From positions 1 to 32,739 of the forward strand of contig JADGPK010000024.1 in the NCBI GenBank assembly GCA_017882445.1: DNA of 32,739 bases, given 5' to 3'. Positions 23,294-30,990 of the stretch are shown here, piece after piece. A model generated the notes under the pieces. The model was given only the letters and a program-made list of their open reading frames with translations, was not told the DNA's origin and did no database searches. Origin of the DNA: Solirubrobacteraceae bacterium. GTDB lineage: Bacteria; Actinomycetota; Thermoleophilia; Solirubrobacterales; Solirubrobacteraceae. Both the position numbers and the translations under genes were made by a program. Each line of letters starts with the position of its first letter. Position 1 is the stretch's first letter.

Positions 23294-24598
23294 ATGGCCG
23301 TGAGCGAGAGCAGCAAGCAGGGCAAGGAGCCTCAGGCCAGGAAGTCAAAGGCAAAGAAGGCCGAGGCCTCCCCCGAGACCCCACCCGAGGCCGACTACGT
23401 GAGTCAGCCCGCCGACAGCGGGCGCACGCTCGACTTCTCCCAGCCGGCCAAGTTCACCACCGAGATCCGCAACCGCATCGCGGGTGTGCTGGGCCCGTTC
23501 TGCGACGCGCTCTCGGCATTGTTGACGAGCGAGCTGAAAGCCGAGGTCACGGTCACGGCCGCGGACGTTGCCCAGCACACGTGGGCGGCGGCCAAGGCAC
23601 AGCTTCCCGCGGACTCGATCGCGGTCGCCGTGGAGGAGCCGGCGATCGGGCGCCACATGCTGCTCAGCGTCGAGCTGCCGCTCGTGCTGCAGGCGCTCGA
23701 ATGCCTGCTCGGAGGCGAGGCGGCGCAGGCCCCGTCCGAGCGCCACATGACGGACGTCGACTGGGTGCTGGCCACGGGATTGCTCGACGCCATCGTCGGA
23801 AGGCTCTCGCTGGCGTGGAACGACCTCGGCGGCCCCGCGCTGGGGCGCGGCGAGATCGACCTGGAGGGCGACGCCGGGGTGCTCACGCCGGTCGGCGAAC
23901 CCACGCTCGCGGTCACGTTTCAGAACAGCATCGACGGTGTCTCGTCGGGGATGTCCCTGCTCATCCCGTGGGCCGCCGTGGAGCCGATAGCCGAGAGCAT
24001 CCGCACGGCACGCTTACAGCCGCGCGATGGGGGCTCACCCGCCCATGAGGCCCTCCGTCACGGGCTAGCCGGCGCTCAGGTGCTGCTGCGCGCGGAGGTC
24101 GGCGCGGTGCAGATGCCGATAGAGCGGATGCTCGAGCTGAACCCGGGCGCGCTGGTGGCGCTCGAGCAGCGCGCCGAGGACGGCGTGCGCCTCTACGCCG
24201 AGGGCGTCTCGCTCGGCCGCGGGCGTCCCGGACGCAGCGGTACGCGCCGCGCGATCAAGCTCGAGTCCACCAGCGAACCCGCGAGCCGCGCCGCGACCTA
24301 CGCCACGCTCGGAAGGGCGGAGCTCGAACGGGCGCGCTCGCACGCCGCGGACACCGACGAAACCGCCGAGGGCGGGGCGATCCTGCGCAGCATCTTCGTC
24401 CGCGTGTGGGCTGAGCTCGGCAGGACGCACCTCCCGCTCGGCCGTGCGCTGGAGCTGACGCCGGGCGTCGTGGTCGAGCTCGATCAGGACGCCCAGGCGC
24501 CGGTCGAGCTGTTCGCCAACGGCCTGTGCTTCGCCAGCGGCAGCCTCGTCGTCACCGGCGAGGGCGAGTGGGGCGTGCAGCTCGACAAGCTCGTCTGA
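23294..24598 (+). CDS. fliM: Flagellar motor switch protein FliM with tandem SpoA domains
   Basis: The 434-residue protein has a Lys/Pro-rich N-terminus and the FliM core (DFSQPAKFTTEIRNRIAG, about residues 48-245). The core includes LECLLGGEA and GMSLLIPWAAVEPIAESI. Instead of one C-terminal SpoA domain there are two. The first is at about 257-320 (LLRAEVGAVQMPIERMLELN). The second is at about 362-434 (RSIFVRVWAELGRTHLPLGR, then ELTPGVVVELDQDAQAPVEL). It looks like a FliM carrying an extra FliN-type domain. The usual N-terminal CheY-binding motif (LSQxEIDALL) is not visible. It would form the C ring with FliG and FliN. The order fliN-fliM is the reverse of many clusters. Confidence 0.88.
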   Translation: MAVSESSKQGKEPQARKSKAKKAEASPETPPEADYVSQPADSGRTLDFSQPAKFTTEIRNRIAGVLGPFCDALSALLTSELKAEVTVTAADVAQHTWAAAKAQLPADSIAVAVEEPAIGRHMLLSVELPLVLQALECLLGGEAAQAPSERHMTDVDWVLATGLLDAIVGRLSLAWNDLGGPALGRGEIDLEGDAGVLTPVGEPTLAVTFQNSIDGVSSGMSLLIPWAAVEPIAESIRTARLQPRDGGSPAHEALRHGLAGAQVLLRAEVGAVQMPIERMLELNPGALVALEQRAEDGVRLYAEGVSLGRGRPGRSGTRRAIKLESTSEPASRAATYATLGRAELERARSHAADTDETAEGGAILRSIFVRVWAELGRTHLPLGRALELTPGVVVELDQDAQAPVELFANGLCFASGSLVVTGEGEWGVQLDKLV

Positions 24599-24620
24599 CC
24601 CGGCGCGCGCGCCCCCCGCC

Positions 24621-24647
24621 TCAAGACCTCCGCCCGAGGGCCGATAA
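24621..24647 (+). promoter_or_regulatory. Sigma-28/WhiG-type promoter of fliO-fliP-fliQ-fliR-flhB-flhA
   Basis: TCAAGACC, 11 bases, GCCGATAA: the -10 box is a perfect match and the -35 box is 4/8. The -35 box resembles the TCAAGTCC of the flgG promoter. It lies in the 81-base gap between fliM and fliO, and the leader would be about 26 bases. Confidence 0.7.
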
Positions 24648-24679
24648 CCGAGACGACTCTTCCTCGGAGTCGTCCCTCG

Positions 24680-25279
24680 ATGATGAAGATTATCCCGCTC
24701 TCCCGTGCGGCCGCGCAGGTGGTCGCGGTGCTTGGCGCCTGCCTGCTCGCGGTTGCCTGCCCGGTCGCGGCGCTGGCGCAGTCGAGCGCCAAGGCGAGCG
24801 GCGAAAACACACCTCTGAACCTCAGCCCCTCCTCGACCGTGCCGCACACGACCTCGGGTGGGGCGAGCATCGTGCGCACGATCGTCGGGCTGGCGATCGT
24901 GATCGCGGTCATCTGGGGGCTCTCCTGGATCCTGCGGCAGGTCAAGACCGGGCGCGACCCGCACGCCTCGACCGAGGGCCTGGCCAGCGTCGCCGCGCTG
25001 ACGCTCGGCTCCGGGCGCTCCGTGCACCTCGTGCGCGCGGGCAGCGACTACGTGCTGATCGGCAGCGCCGAGCACGGTCTCGTGCCGATCCACCGCTACA
25101 CCGAGGGGCAGGCGCGCGAGGCTGGCCTACCCCTTCTGGATGAGCCCCCGGCACGCCCGCGTCGGTCGCTTCTGGGCGCTCCGGCGACATCCGAGCCCCG
25201 CCGGGCGGACCCCATGCGCATGCCCTCGCCGTCCGCCGGGCTGATCGAGCGCGTACGCGAATGGACGGTGCGCCGTTGA
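24680..25279 (+). CDS. fliO: Flagellar export apparatus protein FliO
   Basis: FliO helps assemble the FliP core of the export gate. The 199-residue protein starts with a hydrophobic signal-like stretch (AAAQVVAVLGACLLAVAC, about 10-34). A Ser/Thr-rich external segment follows, then a membrane helix (VRTIVGLAIVIAVIWGLSWI, about 66-85). The small cytoplasmic domain has VAALTLGSGRSVHLVRAG and YVLIGSAEHGLVPIHRY, the FliO pattern. The C-terminus is disordered and Pro/Arg-rich. The last 19 bases overlap fliP, so the two are co-translated. GGAG lies 12 bases before the ATG pair. Confidence 0.88.
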   Translation: MMKIIPLSRAAAQVVAVLGACLLAVACPVAALAQSSAKASGENTPLNLSPSSTVPHTTSGGASIVRTIVGLAIVIAVIWGLSWILRQVKTGRDPHASTEGLASVAALTLGSGRSVHLVRAGSDYVLIGSAEHGLVPIHRYTEGQAREAGLPLLDEPPARPRRSLLGAPATSEPRRADPMRMPSPSAGLIERVREWTVRR

Positions 25280-25911
25280 ACCTCAACTCCAGCAACGCCG
25301 TCCAGGTCCTGCTGCTGATCGGCGGCCTGACGCTGGTGCCCGCGGTGCTGTTCACGGTGACCGGCTTCAGCCGGATCCTGATCGTGCTCGGCTTCATCCG
25401 CACCGCCGTGGGCACCGCCAGCGCCCCGCCCAACCAGGTCCTGGTCGGCATCGCCCTGTTCCTGACCATCTTCGTCATGGCGCCCACGATCAACGCGATC
25501 AAGAAGGACGCGATCGAACCACTGACCCACCACGCGATCAGCACCACCACGGCGATCAAACGCGCCGAAGAGCCGCTGCGCGAATTCATGTTCCGCCAGA
25601 CGCGGACGCAGGACATCTCGCTGTTCGTGAGCCTCGCCCACGACAAGACCCCTCACAAGCGCGTCGAAGTCCCCACCCAGGTGCTGATCCCGGCCTTCAT
25701 CGTCTCCGAGCTCAAGACCGCCTTTCAGATCGGCTTTCTGATCTTCCTGCCGTTCCTGATCATCGACCTGATCGTCTCCTCGACGCTGATGAGCATGGGC
25801 ATGATCATGCTGCCGCCGACGTTCATCTCGCTGCCGTTCAAGATCCTGCTGTTCGTCCTGGTCGACGGTTGGGACCTGGTCATCAAAGCGCTCGTGCAGA
25901 GCTTCCATTAG
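25261..25911 (+). CDS. fliP: Flagellar export gate protein FliP
   Basis: The 216-residue membrane protein is a clear FliP. Conserved segments are VLFTVTGFSRILIVLGFIRT, APPNQVLVGIALFLTIFVM, REFMFRQTRTQDISLF, and the C-terminal pair VLIPAFIVSELKTAFQIGF and IDLIVSSTLMSMGMIMLPP. FliP forms the core of the export gate with FliQ and FliR. The short N-terminus indicates no cleaved signal peptide, unlike some FliP proteins. The chosen ATG lies inside fliO; a TTG 5 codons later is an alternative. Confidence 0.97.
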   Translation: MDGAPLNLNSSNAVQVLLLIGGLTLVPAVLFTVTGFSRILIVLGFIRTAVGTASAPPNQVLVGIALFLTIFVMAPTINAIKKDAIEPLTHHAISTTTAIKRAEEPLREFMFRQTRTQDISLFVSLAHDKTPHKRVEVPTQVLIPAFIVSELKTAFQIGFLIFLPFLIIDLIVSSTLMSMGMIMLPPTFISLPFKILLFVLVDGWDLVIKALVQSFH

Positions 25912-25923
25912 AGGGGTGAGAGC

Positions 25924-26196
25924 GTGAACCAGGACACCGTCGTCAGCCTCGCATCCCACGCCATGACCCTGGCGCTGAAGATCGCCGGGCCGCTGTTGCT
26001 GGTCGGCCTGGGCGTCGGCCTGGTGATCAGCGTCTTTCAGGCGGTCACCCAGATCCAGGAGCAGAGCCTCACGCTGATCCCGAAGATCGTCGGCATCGCC
26101 GTCGTCGTGGTCCTGATGGGCCCGTGGATGCTCGGGCAGCTCGTCTCATACACGAGCGCGCTGTACACCTCGATCCCGACGATGGTCGGCTCGTGA
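25924..26196 (+). CDS. fliQ: Flagellar export gate protein FliQ
   Basis: The 90-residue protein has two membrane helices. Conserved text includes VVSLASHAMTLALKIAGPLL, GLVISVFQAVTQIQEQSLTL and IPKIVGIAVVVVLMGPWML, matching FliQ throughout. It stacks around FliP-FliR in the export gate. GTG is the start, with GAGGGGTGAGA in front. The end overlaps the GTG start of fliR. Length is exactly typical. Confidence 0.97.
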   Translation: MNQDTVVSLASHAMTLALKIAGPLLLVGLGVGLVISVFQAVTQIQEQSLTLIPKIVGIAVVVVLMGPWMLGQLVSYTSALYTSIPTMVGS

Positions 26197-26972
26197 GCCA
26201 ACTCCTGAGCAGGCTCGCGGGCAACGAGCTCGGCGGATTCATCCTCGTGCTCGCGCGCGTCACACCGCTCTTTCTCATCGCGCCGCTGTTCTCCTCGAGG
26301 ATGATCCCGCCGCGGGTGCGCGGGATAGTCGCGGTGGCGATCGCCATCGGGCTCACGCCGATCGCCATGCACGGCCAGCACGTGCCCACCGACCCGCTCG
26401 CGCTGGCCGGCCTGGTGATCGAGGGCCTGCTCGTCGGCCTTGGCTTCGCATTCACGCTGGCCGTGCTGCTGGCGGCGATCGAATCGGCCGGCTCGATGAT
26501 CGACGTGATCTCGGGCTTCTCCTACGGCAATCTGATCAACCCGATGAACGGCGAGCAGACCGCCGTCATCTCCCGCTTGTACTCGCTCCTCGGGACGCTC
26601 ATCTTCCTGATCATCGGCGGCGACGGCTGGACCCTGCGCGGACTGGGTCGCACCTTCGAAGTGGTGCCGTTGACGCGCGGACCGCGGCTCGCCTCGCTGG
26701 TGGGTGGCGCCGAGCACGTCTTCAGCGGCGTGTTCACCGCCGCCGTGGAGATAGCCGCACCGGTCCTGGTGGCTCTGCTGATCACAGACGTGGCCTTCGG
26801 GGTCGTCTCGCGCGTGGTGCCACAGCTGAGCGTGTTCGCGGTCGGCTTTCCCATGAAGGTCTGGGTGACCCTGGTGGCGGTCGCCGCCTCGCTGCCCTTC
26901 TTCTCCAACTGGATCTCCGAGCAGCTGTCGGTGAGCGTGGGCGCCGCCCTCGGCGCGCTGCAGGTGGCGTGA
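26193..26972 (+). CDS. fliR: Flagellar export gate protein FliR
   Basis: The 259-residue protein has about six membrane segments. It carries FliR markers: LARVTPLFLIAPLFSSRMIP near the N-terminus, IESAGSMIDVISGFSYGNLI with the 'NP' that follows, and FAVGFPMKVWVTLVAVA. FliR closes the FliP5-FliQ4-FliR1 gate. Start is the GTG overlapping the fliQ stop (GTGA). A longer frame upstream runs inside fliQ and is not used. flhB begins 3 bases after the stop. Confidence 0.95.
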   Translation: MSQLLSRLAGNELGGFILVLARVTPLFLIAPLFSSRMIPPRVRGIVAVAIAIGLTPIAMHGQHVPTDPLALAGLVIEGLLVGLGFAFTLAVLLAAIESAGSMIDVISGFSYGNLINPMNGEQTAVISRLYSLLGTLIFLIIGGDGWTLRGLGRTFEVVPLTRGPRLASLVGGAEHVFSGVFTAAVEIAAPVLVALLITDVAFGVVSRVVPQLSVFAVGFPMKVWVTLVAVAASLPFFSNWISEQLSVSVGAALGALQVA

Positions 26973-26975
26973 GAC

Positions 26976-28046
26976 ATGGCACGCGACGACCGCACAGAGA
27001 AGGCGACACCCAAACACCGCCGGCGCGCGCGCGAGAAGGGGCAGGTGGCGCGCAGCACAGATCTCGGCGGCGCGTTCGTGCTGATCGCCAGCCTGCTGGC
27101 GATCAGCGTGATGGGTCCGCGAATCGTCGGATCCGGCGCCGCGAGCTTCCGGGAGATCCTTGCCAAGATCGCGCATCCGGGCCGCGCCACGACCGCCGCG
27201 GGGCTCAATGGACTCATGCACTCGGGGCTCTCCACGATCGTCCTCGCCGTCGCCCCGATCGCCGCCGCGTGCATGGCGGCGGCCCTCATCGCCGGGGTAG
27301 CCCAGGTCGGCTTCAGGCCCTCCGCGCACGCGCTCAAACCCGACTTCCGTCGCATCAACCCCGTGTCCGGCCTGCGCAACCTGCTCGGCCCCAACCTCGT
27401 CTTCGAAGTCCTGAAGGTGACCGCCAAGGTCGGCGTCGTCGGCCTCGTGGCCGGACTCGGGATCTTCGGGGGCATGGCCGACCTGGCGTCCAAGGTCGGG
27501 ATGCAGCCCATCGCGCTCGGCGGGCTGCTCGGGCAGCGGGCGCTGGGGATCGCCCAGCGCGCGGCCTTCGCCTACCTGGGCATCGGGCTGCTCGACTACG
27601 GATGGAAGCGGTTCCGCCACGAGCGGCAACTGAAGATGACCAAGCAGCAGGTCAAGGACGAGACGCGCCAGTACGGGATCTCCGCCGAGGTCAAAGCCGC
27701 GCTCAGGCGGCGCCAGATGCAGGTCGCTCGCGCCCGCATGATGGCCGCCGTCCCCGATGCCGACGTGGTCGTGACCAACCCGACCCACTTCGCCGTCGCG
27801 TTGCGCTACGACGGCTCCCGCACGGCCCCCGAGGTCATCGCCAAGGGCAAGGATCTGATCGCGGCGCAGATCAGGCGGGTGGCCGAGGAGAACGACGTCC
27901 CGGTCGTCGCCGATCCTCCGCTCGCGCGCGCCCTGCACCAGTCGGTCGAGATCGGCCAGGTGATCCCCGAGGAGCTCTATGCGGCCGTCGCGCGGGTGCT
28001 CGCGTTCGTCTACCGCCTCGCCGGGCGTAGGAGGCTCGCGGCGTGA
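26976..28046 (+). CDS. flhB: Flagellar export switch protein FlhB
   Basis: FlhB selects export substrates and is cleaved by itself when the hook is complete. The 356-residue protein has a basic start (DRTEKATPKHRRRAREKGQV, the family signature) and four membrane helices. The cytoplasmic domain has the autocleavage site NPTH at residues 268-271 within VVTNPTHFAVALRYDG, then EENDVPVVADPPLARALHQS. All key residues appear intact. FliK in the same cluster is its expected partner for substrate switching. The end overlaps the flhA GTG (GTGA). Confidence 0.97.
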   Translation: MARDDRTEKATPKHRRRAREKGQVARSTDLGGAFVLIASLLAISVMGPRIVGSGAASFREILAKIAHPGRATTAAGLNGLMHSGLSTIVLAVAPIAAACMAAALIAGVAQVGFRPSAHALKPDFRRINPVSGLRNLLGPNLVFEVLKVTAKVGVVGLVAGLGIFGGMADLASKVGMQPIALGGLLGQRALGIAQRAAFAYLGIGLLDYGWKRFRHERQLKMTKQQVKDETRQYGISAEVKAALRRRQMQVARARMMAAVPDADVVVTNPTHFAVALRYDGSRTAPEVIAKGKDLIAAQIRRVAEENDVPVVADPPLARALHQSVEIGQVIPEELYAAVARVLAFVYRLAGRRRLAA

Positions 28047-29734
28047 GCGCCTCCATGCGCAGGCTGATGCCCCACGCCGACATGCTCGCGGCGGTCGCGG
28101 TCGTGATGGTCGTGACGATGCTGGTCGTGCCGCTGCCGGCGGCGCTGCTGAGCCTGATGATCACCGTCAACATCGCCACGGCGCTCACGGTGGTCGCGGC
28201 CACGATGTATCTCGGCAGGGCGCTGGACTTCGCGTCGTTCCCGAGCCTCCTGCTGCTGACCACGATGTTCCGCCTGGCGATCAACGTGTCGGTGACGCGC
28301 CTGATCCTCACCACCGGCGACGCCGGCAGCGTCGTGAAGTCCTTCGGCGAGTTCGTCGTCGGTGGCAACGTGGTCGTCGGCCTGGTCATCTTCCTGATCC
28401 TCGTCGTGATCCAGTTCGTGGTCGTCACCAACGGCGCCGGGCGCGTCGCCGAGGTCGGCGCCCGCTTCACCCTGGACGCGATGCCCGGCAAGCAGATGGC
28501 GATCGACGCCGACCTGAACGCCGGTCTGATCACCGACGATCAGGCGCGCACACGTCGTTCTGAGGTCGCCCGTGAGGCCGACTTCTACGGCGCGATGGAT
28601 GGAGCGTCGAAGTTCGTCAAGGGCGACGCCATGGCCGCGCTGATAATCACCGCGATCAACCTGATCGGCGGGATCATCGTCGGCATGCTCCAGCACCACC
28701 TCGGCTTCGGCGAAGCGACCCAGCAGTACTCGCTGCTGACCGTCGGTGACGGGCTCGCCGCCCAGATCCCGGCGCTGCTGATCTCGGTGGCCACCGGCAT
28801 CATCGTCACCCGCGCCGCGTCCGACCGGGATCTCGGCAGCGACATCGCCCACCAGATCCTCGGCCAGCGCAAGGCGCCGCTCGTCGCCGCCGGTGCGATC
28901 GGCATGTTCGCCCTGATCCCCGGCCTTCCCAAGCTGCCCTTCCTGTTCATCGCCGCGATCTTCGGCGCGGTCGGCTGGGCCGTGCGGGACGGGCTGCCGA
29001 GCGTCAAGGCCGCCGCCGCCGACGCCGCCGCGAGCACCGCCGCCGCCCTGCCGGCCCCCGGCGAGGAGTCCCTCGGCGAGGTCGGCGTCGACGCGCTCGA
29101 GCTGGCGATCGGCTTCGGGCTGGTGCCGCTCGTGGACGGGGGCTCGGGCGGGTCGGGCAGTTCCCTGTTGCGGCGGGTGAGCATGATCCGCCGCCAGATA
29201 GCAGGGGACCTCGGCCTGGTGATCCCGCCCGTGCGCATCCACGACGAGCTCGGCATGGAATCGCACGAGTACGTCCTGAAGGTTCGTGGCTCGGAGGTCA
29301 CGCGCGGGCGGATCATGCCCGGGCACCTGCTCGCGATGGATCCCGGTGACGCCAGCGGCACCCTGCAGGGGATCCCCACGCGCGAGCCCGCCTTCGGCCT
29401 GGCGGCCGTGTGGGTACACGAATCCGCAAGGGCGGAGGCCGAGTCGCTCGGCTACACGGTCGTCGACGCCGAGTCGGTGATCGTCACCCACCTCACCGAG
29501 ATGATCCGCTCGCACGCTGCCGAGCTGCCTTTGCCTCCCAGTCCTTCTGGGCATCCTCGTGCCATTGGGAGATCGGAACGCGCGGGCAGTGTTCGTTGTA
29601 GCCGCATGAACAGGACCACCATCGATCGACGCGATCGTGACCGGCCTCGTACTTGTCCTCTACGGCTAGTAGTTTGCCGCACTTCGGGCACTTGCCGGAG
29701 AGATGTGCCGCAAGAATTACCTTCGCTTGCTTGA
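28043..29734 (+). CDS. flhA: Flagellar export protein FlhA, C-terminally truncated and fused to foreign sequence
   Basis: FlhA is the nonameric export gate that docks chaperone-substrate complexes. The frame begins at a GTG overlapping flhB. Hydrophobic segments are clear to about residue 320 (TTMFRLAINVSVTRLILTTG; ARFTLDAMPGKQMAIDADLN of the FHIPEP region). An Ala-rich linker leads into the cytoplasmic domain. It reads normally to VIVTHLTEMIRSHAAEL (codon 495, base 29527). From there the remaining about 68 codons are unrelated, Arg-rich text that comes from the opposite-strand neighbour. FlhA is normally about 690 residues, so roughly 190 C-terminal residues, including most of the chaperone-docking region, are missing. 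The gene is probably non-functional as written, unless the junction is an assembly error. Confidence 0.9.
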   Translation: MSASMRRLMPHADMLAAVAVVMVVTMLVVPLPAALLSLMITVNIATALTVVAATMYLGRALDFASFPSLLLLTTMFRLAINVSVTRLILTTGDAGSVVKSFGEFVVGGNVVVGLVIFLILVVIQFVVVTNGAGRVAEVGARFTLDAMPGKQMAIDADLNAGLITDDQARTRRSEVAREADFYGAMDGASKFVKGDAMAALIITAINLIGGIIVGMLQHHLGFGEATQQYSLLTVGDGLAAQIPALLISVATGIIVTRAASDRDLGSDIAHQILGQRKAPLVAAGAIGMFALIPGLPKLPFLFIAAIFGAVGWAVRDGLPSVKAAAADAAASTAAALPAPGEESLGEVGVDALELAIGFGLVPLVDGGSGGSGSSLLRRVSMIRRQIAGDLGLVIPPVRIHDELGMESHEYVLKVRGSEVTRGRIMPGHLLAMDPGDASGTLQGIPTREPAFGLAAVWVHESARAEAESLGYTVVDAESVIVTHLTEMIRSHAAELPLPPSPSGHPRAIGRSERAGSVRCSRMNRTTIDRRDRDRPRTCPLRLVVCRTSGTCRRDVPQELPSLA

Positions 29735-30374
29735 GCGCTGCGAGCACGTCGTCGGGGTCAATCTTTGCGGGAATGTCGGCCGCGTTCACCGTTGGTCGTT
29801 GAGCGGCTCCGCGCACGATGTTGTTAGGAAGCGGAAGCTCCCTCTCAAGCTCGGCTAGCGTCCCTGCGCAGCGAATGCCTTTGGGTTTGAGCGTATAGAT
29901 GTTCCCGACCTGCCTCTCGACCATGTCGCTAGCTTCGAGGTGCTTGAGGGATTGCTCGCACTCGTCAAGAGAGAGTCCCGTGGCGAGTAGCTCGGGTGCT
30001 CTCGGAGATATGCGCAGCCGCATGCCGTTCGCGAAGTAGATGTCGCGCAGGGTGTGAATGACTGCCCGCGCACGACCATTCGGGTGGCACGCTTCGGACG
30101 CGCCGAGTGCCTCCGCACGTTCTCGTCCGGCTGGCTTGAGTTCCACGTGTCCAAACGTGAACGGAACCGTGGCATCGTTGCGTCCCGCCTCGACATCGCC
30201 TTCGGTGTCGAGCGCGTCCACGGCGTCGTTCAGGGGCTCTGGTTGGATGTCTAGCTCCTTTTGAAGTTCGACCGCGCTGGGGCAGTAGCGCCCCCGCATC
30301 GCGTCGCCTTCGCCGTAGCCGTGGCGATAGAGCGCAAACAAGACGATCTTCTTCGTGACCGCGACGCCGTTCAT
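29493..30374 (-). CDS. Unknown protein with winged-helix-like regions and a C-terminal zinc ribbon (3' end in flhA)
   Basis: I do not recognise the family. The 293-residue frame has two segments that look like winged-helix folds: YCPSAVELQKELDIQPEPLN onward to VELKPAGRERAEAL, and LSLDECEQSLKHLEASDMVE leading to IYTLKPKGIRC. A C-terminal zinc ribbon has KCPKCGKLLAVEDKYEAGHD then WWSCSCGYNEHCP. This suggests nucleic-acid binding. I chose the ATG at 30374, with GGAGGG upstream, because 57 extra residues in the open frame above it come from palindrome and transposon-end DNA. The last 11 or so residues are antisense flhA, so its own 3' end may be lost at the same junction. Confidence 0.6.
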   Translation of the reverse strand: MNGVAVTKKIVLFALYRHGYGEGDAMRGRYCPSAVELQKELDIQPEPLNDAVDALDTEGDVEAGRNDATVPFTFGHVELKPAGRERAEALGASEACHPNGRARAVIHTLRDIYFANGMRLRISPRAPELLATGLSLDECEQSLKHLEASDMVERQVGNIYTLKPKGIRCAGTLAELERELPLPNNIVRGAAQRPTVNAADIPAKIDPDDVLAALKQAKVILAAHLSGKCPKCGKLLAVEDKYEAGHDRVDRWWSCSCGYNEHCPRVPISQWHEDAQKDWEAKAARQRASGSSR

Positions 30375-30425
30375 TTGGGGAGACCGCCCTCCAGTCGTGC
30401 GAGGGTACACGCTGTTGGCGGCCTT

Positions 30426-30467
30426 GTGTTCGCGCGCACAACCTCTTGCCCTTGCGCCGACAAACAC
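30426..30467. repeat. 42-base palindrome, left copy
   Basis: Two 17-base arms (left arm GTGTTCGCGCGCACAAC; right arm inverse of GTGTTTGTCGGCGCAAG) separated by an 8-base centre CTCTTGCC. It matches the copy at 30728 at 32 of 42 positions. The arm-8-arm layout resembles tyrosine-recombinase sites, but it could also be an operator. Confidence 0.7.
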
Positions 30468-30499
30468 GGAGGCGGGTAGGGGACCGCAGGCCGTGTTTG

Positions 30500-30727
30500 T
30501 GCGCATTCCGCCGCGCGTGACCACCCATTCCGCGAGCGTGACCACTTATCCACAGGCGGCGGCCTTGCGGTCGCGCCTCTTCCCACTCGTCGGCCTCTTT
30601 GCCTTCATTTGCAGCTCTTTCGCGCGATCACGCCGATGGACACGGTTCGCGAAACAGGTGGTCACGGTGGCGAAATCGATGGACACGGCACGGCGAAACG
30701 GGTGGTCACGGAAGCGCGAGATTCGCA
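30500..30727. mobile_element. IS21-like miniature inverted-repeat element (228 bp, non-autonomous)
   Basis: The ends are TG...CA, as in the IS21 family. The left end has two and the right end four tandem units of 21-22 bases, built on CGTGACCACCCRTTYCG and CGTGTCCATCGATTTCG variants, in inverted orientation. The outer 19-base ends align (TGCGCATTCCG... and TGCGAATCTCG...). The flanks are GTGTTTG at 30493-30499 and again at 30728-30734, a 7-base target duplication. No transposase is encoded. Removing it rejoins the right palindrome intact. Family assignment is from end structure only. Confidence 0.7.
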
Positions 30728-30769
30728 GTGTTTGTAGCCACAACCTTCTGCAGTTGTGCCGACAAACAC
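30728..30769. repeat. 42-base palindrome, right copy
   Basis: Arms GTGTTTGTAGCCACAAC and its near-perfect inverse (15 of 17 paired) flank an 8-base centre CTTCTGCA. Before the miniature element inserted at its left edge, it would have stood 25 bases from the left copy. The next 220 bases (30770-30990) hold no gene I can support. Confidence 0.75.
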
Positions 30770-30990
30770 AACGCGCGAAAGCCCGGCATTCTGGCGGTTC
30801 TCGCCGACGGCAGAAGGGGACGAGGGAACGTTGCTCCGCCGTCCCTCCGTTGACAAGTCCGCTCGCGCCGACGGTCGGCGCCGCCGCGGCCACCTGGCGC
30901 ATCAACACGGCCTCCAGCTCCAGCCGCACCGGGTGCGTTGCCGTGACGCGTCGAGGCGATCCGCGTAGAGATGCCGTCGCGGTCGGTGCT

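Noticed and set aside
26037-27938. 633-codon open frame on the minus strand opposite fliQ-fliR-flhB
   Set aside because: Antisense shadow of high-GC coding DNA. It is rich in His/Asp/Gly/Arg without a motif, and the plus strand encodes clear export-gate proteins.
28010-29554. 514-codon open frame on the minus strand opposite flhA
   Set aside because: Same cause: low-complexity Asp/His/Arg text with no domain, while FlhA is unmistakable on the plus strand.
30426-30769. Palindromes as integron attC sites
   Set aside because: The core sites do not fit RYYYAAC/GTTRRRY, the centre is only 8 bases, no integrase is visible and the genes are not in cassette orientation.
30355-30990. Long open frame upstream of the cysteine-rich protein
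   Set aside because: It reads through the palindromes and the IS21-like element. Composition is not protein-like and only the last 89 codons show motifs.
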